Source of the DNA: Perkinsus marinus ATCC 50983
Lineage: Eukaryota; Perkinsozoa; Perkinsida; Perkinsidae
Assembly: GCF_000006405.1 (NCBI RefSeq)
Contig: NW_003214825.1
Location: 62,376-92,035 of the forward strand
Length of the DNA stretch: 29,660 bases
Direction of reading: 5' to 3'
The number at the start of each line of letters is the position of its first letter. Position 1 is the stretch's first letter. The notes beneath the pieces were generated by a model, which was not told where the DNA came from, ran no database searches, and saw only the letters and a list, made by a program, of their open reading frames with translations. The position numbers and the translations under genes were made by a program. Shown here one piece after another: positions 25,574 to 29,660 of this stretch.

Positions 25574-25912
25574 ATGGACTACCCAGGAAGAGACCAGGTC
25601 TCTGATGGGGTAGGTCCTACCCCATCAGAGACATCGCGAATTTTGCACTCGATGGGGAGGGGTCGAGGACTTGATGACTTCCCATGGCCCCCACATCATC
25701 GCCCTAATGAGGAAGAACGCAAGAACCTGAAGAAAAGAGACATCTCAGAATATTGTCAAGGTACCTTCGACAGCGACAGCGTGTACTGCAGCTCAAGACG
25801 CTGCTCTCACAACTGGTGGCATCTGGACTGCGTCGAGACATGGTGTCGAGAAATCAACTACCCAACTCCCGACATGAACAATCCGAAGGCGCCATAGTAC
25901 TGTCCAAGATGT
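25574..25912 (+). pseudogene. PHD-type finger with in-frame amber codon
   Basis: The frame from 25574 runs through ISEYCQGTFDSDSVYCSSRR, CSHNWWHLDCVETWC and MNNPKAP to a TAG at 25895-25897; the same frame continues YCPRCRL. A PHD finger ends W-x-C-P-x-C, so the TAG occupies the conserved Trp position, and TGG to TAG is a single change. The Cys and His ligands otherwise follow a C4HC3 pattern. It lies directly after the SWIM finger, separated by the 35-bp palindrome, so it was probably the C-terminal domain of the same protein. A short unseen intron ending CCATAG is an alternative. Confidence 0.6.
25598..25632. repeat. Perfect 35-bp palindrome, 17-bp arms, one-base centre
   Basis: GTCTCTGATGGGGTAGG, centre T at 25615, CCTACCCCATCAGAGAC. 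It sits exactly between the SWIM and PHD frames. Confidence 0.97.
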
Positions 25913-26006
25913 CGACTCCTACAATCATCGCATCCAACGAGCTCAAGTAAGAGGCCAAGTAGAAATTCGGATCAAAAGCATGACTAACACACCATACAGA
26001 CTTTGC

Positions 26007-26021
26007 ATTCCAAATTGGAAT
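26007..26021. repeat. Palindrome, 7-bp arms, one-base centre
   Basis: ATTCCAA, centre A, TTGGAAT. Confidence 0.9.
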
Positions 26022-26039
26022 TTCCAATACCGTGGAAGT

Positions 26040-26770
26040 GTTGATGTTGGAAAAGTTATAATTCACGATTCATAGCCTAGTATCACAGCAAGATATAGCT
26101 ATGTTACAAAGCTTACGTGCTCTAGCTGTTATGCATGGCACGTATTGCGTGTTGTCTACCTTGGCGAGTGGACGAATCTGATCGATATGAGCCTCGATAC
26201 AAGAGCTGCGGAGTTCGAGGAAAGCAACTTGCTTTAAGCAAGTCTTAACCCCCAAATATAATGTTGTCCGATCATCGGAATCCCATTCAATATGCTCAGG
26301 TCTGGGCAGGGAACTACAGTAGTTATTCGGACGAAATGGTGATCATGATACAAGGTTATGCCGCGGGTACATACAGGCATCCGTCTGACTGAGTAGACCA
26401 GCACAGTCGATAAGGCGGCCGTGGGCCGCCGCCGGAGGCTTCGATTGAATGTGGTAGAACTTCTGGGACCTTGGTGCTGGCAGACCCGCTCCTTGGTGCT
26501 GCACGACCCCCCGGGCCTAACCTTCGGGCATCAATTTGGCGAATACACCGGTAAATTATGTGATAACATCGAGCCGTGAATCAACGCCCGTGGCGGCTTC
26601 CCGCGGGACTTCTCCGGAATCGATGTTCTTATGAGCTTCGGATGTTATCAAGTTGATTTCCTTAGACATCAAAGATCATGATTGTGGGATTGGAATTCCG
26701 ATTTGAATCGCTGAACTGATATTCTTATATATTTGCGCATAGATTTTCTCGCGCATATGAAATCCCCATC
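26040..26770. other. Gene-free interval
   Basis: No gene recognised. It contains the palindrome at 26227-26243 (ACTTGCTT-T-AAGCAAGT, 8-bp arms) and a GC hairpin GGCGGCC-GTG-GGCCGCC near 26415. Short ORFs show no domain. Confidence 0.5.
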
Positions 26771-26774
26771 CACA

Positions 26775-26955
26775 TGCATAGCGGCCCCATTTGCCGAACA
26801 TATTTCTAGATGTTGTACTCCTCTGGCATAGCGGCCCCATTCGCCGAATCCATTTTTGAATGTTATACTCCTCTGGCATAGCGGCCTCATACTCCGAATA
26901 CATTTTCGGACGTTTTACTCCACTGGCATAGCGGTCCCATTCGTCAAATTAATTC
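26775..26955. repeat. Tandem array 3, about 54-bp unit with GGCATAGCGGCCCCA core, 4 copies
   Basis: Units read CATAGCGGCCCCATTYGCCG, then AAYMYATTTYTRGAYGTTRT, then ACTCCTCTGG. They diverge by about 15-20%. The last copy reads GGCATAGCGGTCCCATTCGT. Confidence 0.88.
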
Positions 26956-27415
26956 TCACATGTTATTGTAAGATCAGTTTATCTGGACGGTTCGTTACAT
27001 ATACCCTAACAACTTAAAGTCCGCAGGTACCCGACTCGAGGAGACGACTGTCATTGGTACACGACTTGAAAAGATCAACTCCTAAGACAAACTTGGAAGA
27101 CAGGGGTGTCAGTGATGTCTTCTGAGATGTGGCCGTCAAATGTTCCACCATATAGAGAGGACCCGTCAAGGGAGTCATCACCGTAGTCAGCCTCGAATTC
27201 CAACATGATAACACAACTTCTCCGACGTGGAGGCTCCAAGACTTGAGAGATAGACCTCAACCAAGAAGTCAAAAACTTAATCTTTTATCCACGAACAAGG
27301 GACAACCGTTTCGGTTGACAACGACACAATGCAGGAACATTGCACACATACTGCGGGTGGGTGAATGTCTACAGTAACTAACTCCAAGGGCAGATAGGCC
27401 ATTTCGTTGGGGCAC
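26956..27415. other. Interval with minus-strand ORFs of unknown nature
   Basis: Two overlapping minus-strand frames (27014-27214 and 27075-27272) include LEFEADYGDDSLDGSSLYGG and MVEHLTATSQKTSLTPLSSK. The composition is protein-like, but no family is recognised and no splice partner was seen. Confidence 0.3.
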
Positions 27416-27745
27416 AGCTAGTAGCGACAGATTGTCACTGAAACAAGATACCGTTCTAGTGTTGGCGTATCTGCCTCATTGAGGAACCGCCCTAGCCATG
27501 AGTGTATCAATGGCAACATTGTTGTCGTATCGGCAGGATACAACTCGATACCATGGTGGGAATTGATTCTATCACGGCATATTTTGAGCCGTTTCGCCGG
27601 GAAGCATTTGATTGTATCATGTTTTGGCATATCTGCCCCACATCGGGACCGGCCTAACTAGCAGTGAAATATCAGGGCATATCTCAAGCCCTCCCACCCG
27701 GAATACTTGACTGTATCCCATTTTGGCATATCTGCCCCACTTGAT
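27416..27745. repeat. Array 4, decayed repeats with TTTTGGCATATCTGCCCCAC core
   Basis: GGCGTATCTGCCTCAT, GGCATATTTTGAGCC, TTTTGGCATATCTGCCCCAC, GGCATATCTCAAGCCCTCCC and TTTTGGCATATCTGCCCCAC recur at spacings of roughly 55-65 bp, with TTGATTGTATC / TTGACTGTATCC spacers like those of array 1. It lies directly upstream of the glycerophosphodiesterase gene. Confidence 0.75.
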
Positions 27746-27779
27746 ACTCGAAAAATCCTTAGCCATTCTCCGCCCGTCC

Positions 27780-29660
27780 ATGTCCGAGTCCAATCCCTCA
27801 TCCCCCCACGACAGTTGGTCCTCCATCTCCGACACCGTCTCTGACAGGAAGAAAGTCACCTTTGAGGAGGGAGAGCTTGGGGGTCTCGATGGAGAGGAGG
27901 AGGAGGAAGCCATCAGTCGCTGCCATATCTTTATTGAGAACCCGGGGCAATGCGTGGAGATGATGGATAATGACGGAGTTGTTGGCAACGAGTAAGTGGA
28001 CGTTAAAGACGACCACTTTCGGAGAACTAGAGCTATTCAACGCCGTGGGTGTCAGATACTTCATCCGTGTGATGCTATTCGATAGCGCTAATGCTGATCA
28101 GCCTCGAAGTGTGGTCATAAGGAACGATGAAGTCGATGGTCAACGACAGACTCCGTCCACTGGGTGCCTCGACTTCTCAGAGAGCGCAGCGATTGAGCTC
28201 GTTAAGGGCCACGACTCGAAAGAATCGTCAGAGAGAATCATTGGCCGTAAGTTTCACTCATGAGGGGTTTGGAGCGAGCATACCTCATAGAATGAACGCG
28301 ATGTCTTCTAGGCGTCCCCTGTCTCACTTTAGTGCGATTTGCATAACCTTTACGCGATGCGATTCCTTTATTTAAATCCCCTTCGCTCAATGAACGACGC
28401 TCGCCTACAGAACCCATAGATCTCGACTTTCGTGTTCCCTGTCTTGTGGCCATGATGAGTGCGACGCTTGATGAGAAAAGCCATTGCGGTCATCGTACAG
28501 GCACTATGATTGGAATCGAGGACTTATCGGAGATACAACTTTGCAGCTCCACAAACCTCCTCGTGAGTACCAGGATGCCGTTCACCGTTGGACATTCTGA
28601 CGGCCACAGGTACGGGAGTTGTATGATCCCACTTCTCTACGCAAGGTCGGCACCATAGATCTTCGTTTTGTCATCGTCACTCTAATGTCTGAATACTATC
28701 GAGACTCCCTCAGTGGACCATTGAAGAGTGACCGCACTGGTTGTGATGTGACGATCATTGGTCATCGCGGCATCGGCAGTGATGAGCAGGGATCCAGGAT
28801 TAGAGAGAACACACTACTCGCGTTCAATCAGGCTGCCAAGTATGGTGCCAACGCTGTAAGAAAGTACTGTTCCTTTTCTCATACTCTGATCGGACGACTG
28901 AACTAGGACTTAGTGTAGATGTCCCCACCTTCGCGAATGACTGTTAGTGAATATCAGTATGAGGCTCGGATTCTTCCGTGCGCTTGTAAGGCGGGTGGCT
29001 CGCTAGCTAGCTGGGAGTTATATTCAACGCCTCGCATACGGATCCGTGAGTACCAGTTGATCCAGGTTGAGTTCGACGTATTCCTGACGTCGGACAAGCA
29101 ACCCATGGTTTATCACGATCTTCAAATCACGGCTACCTACGGCCAGTCAGTGACACTGCCTATCACAGCTCTGTCGAGGGAAGGCCTAACTACGATGGAC
29201 GAGAGCTCGAGGAGCCGAAAGGAGCGCCGCCAACAGCAGCACTCTCGGGCGGCACGAGGGGTGATTATGATTCAAATAGATCCACCCTATCGGATACTCA
29301 GAGCCTCGGGTCTGAGAATCATCCGAAGACCAGCCGCCGAGCGACAGCCTTCGTTACTTATAACCGTTGCGAGAGTTCTCTCGGGCTGTTACGTGGGGGC
29401 TCGTCCAATGAACTCGATAAGCGCCCGGGCGTTGCCAACATGCACGATGGGTTGCCGACGCTGCGCTGTGTGCTAGAGGGGACACCGTCCACCTTGGGAG
29501 CTCTAGTAGAAATCAAGTGAGCTCGGCGTGCCATTCTTAGGCTCATGCTTGGGTCAATGTAAGATACCCAACAACCGAAACAGTGAGAAGATTTCCGTCG
29601 AGGTCGTGTCACAGTCGCAATACTGTTGTTGAGGTTATTCTCCAGGACATAGTGAACTTT
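27780..29660 (+). CDS. GDE1-like glycerophosphodiester phosphodiesterase, 3'-partial
   Basis: Phase-consistent exons: about 28009-28246, 28501-28562, 28610-28855, 29066-29260, 29302-29516 and 29564 to the window end. An acidic N-terminal frame begins at ATG 27780 (MSESNPSSPHDSWSS, EEEEE run), but its joint to the next exon is unresolved. Next is a beta-rich region (GVRYFIRVMLFDS, VGTIDLRFVIV) like the domain before the catalytic barrel in GDE1/GPCPD1 proteins. The GDPD TIM barrel follows: IIGHRGIGSD (catalytic His and Arg), RENTLLAFNQAAKYGANA, VEFDVFLTSDKQPMVYHD (metal-binding Glu and Asp, second His), an extended Ser/Arg-rich insert, DGLPTLRCVLEGTP, then LVEIKYP and SRNTVVEVILQD. All catalytic residues expected this far are present. 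Such enzymes hydrolyse glycerophosphocholine-type diesters to glycerol-3-phosphate and an alcohol. Introns are very short (41-47 nt) apart from two of 210 and 254 nt. Confidence 0.87.

Larger units (their letters stand above)
24335..25605 (+). pseudogene. MULE-like transposase with SWIM zinc finger, frame-broken
   Basis: Frame 1 (24335-about 25045) carries the DDE-type core: Asp in HILVDCTTDI, Asp in VTQDGSPALHATIQ followed by the HSMQMAKEKK helix, and Glu in TSNALECFHKFLKEKL, so all three likely catalytic acids are visible. At about 25045 similarity moves to another frame (PEWRAVSNYNKDKSLRRY, to 25337) and then to a third (25345-25605), which encodes a SWIM finger CTCSKYARWAKCKH (CxCx8CxH). 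No N-terminal part was found: an in-frame TAA lies at 24320. The frame changes could be introns, but no clean GT-AG pairs stand out. The second and third breaks coincide with palindromes, and the last stop (25603-25605) lies inside one. Probably a decayed element or domesticated gene. Confidence 0.7.

Noticed and set aside
29160-29300. Frameshift in the GDPD domain
   Set aside because: A 41-nt intron at 29261-29301 joins the two frames in phase 0.
1-29660. CRISPR array
   Set aside because: The tandem arrays have no unique spacers between constant repeats, and the genome is eukaryotic.

Overview
The window is eukaryotic nuclear DNA. It has intron-rich genes with clean GT-AG junctions, type I metacaspases, a sphingosine-kinase-like lipid kinase, a GDE1-like glycerophosphodiesterase, subtilase fragments, MULE transposase remnants and tRNA-derived SINE-like pieces. 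There is no prokaryotic operon structure. The mix of expanded subtilases, metacaspases and short introns suggests an alveolate protist such as Perkinsus. That is an inference from family content; no rRNA or organellar marker is present to confirm it.

Layout: 1-1.7 kb holds two convergent, catalytically degraded subtilase fragments. 1.76-2.25 kb is a tandem array carrying a GGCATAG core. 2.85-7.0 kb is a minus-strand metacaspase (copy A) with two zinc-ribbon modules. 7.0-9.85 kb is gene-poor and repeat-bearing. 9.85-13.65 kb is a second minus-strand metacaspase (copy B) with a UBA-like N-terminus and a 33-bp array inside one intron. 14.9-19.7 kb is a minus-strand sphingosine-kinase-like gene of about 15 exons. 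19.7-26.3 kb is a transposon graveyard (MULE fragments, SINE-like units) with an unusual density of palindromes whose arms are separated by exactly one base. 26.8-27.7 kb holds two more GGCATAG/GGCATAT arrays. 27.8 kb to the end is the 5' portion of a plus-strand GDE1-like glycerophosphodiester phosphodiesterase.

I rebuilt the split genes by matching exon phases across GT-AG junctions. In the kinase and the metacaspases nearly every junction is phase-consistent, which is strong internal evidence for the models; unresolved junctions are stated. The two metacaspases are tandem duplicates. Their catalytic exons and some introns are almost identical while the N-terminal exons have diverged, which points to gene conversion or unequal exchange.

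The most unusual signals are: (1) the palindromes with one-base centres in 20.6-26.3 kb, some lying exactly where the MULE reading frames break; (2) tRNA B-box-like modules inside four introns of one gene; (3) a MITE family whose five copies all lie in introns; (4) a GGCATAG core shared by four otherwise different tandem arrays; and (5) the UBA / zinc-ribbon / metacaspase / hydrophobic-basic-tail architecture.
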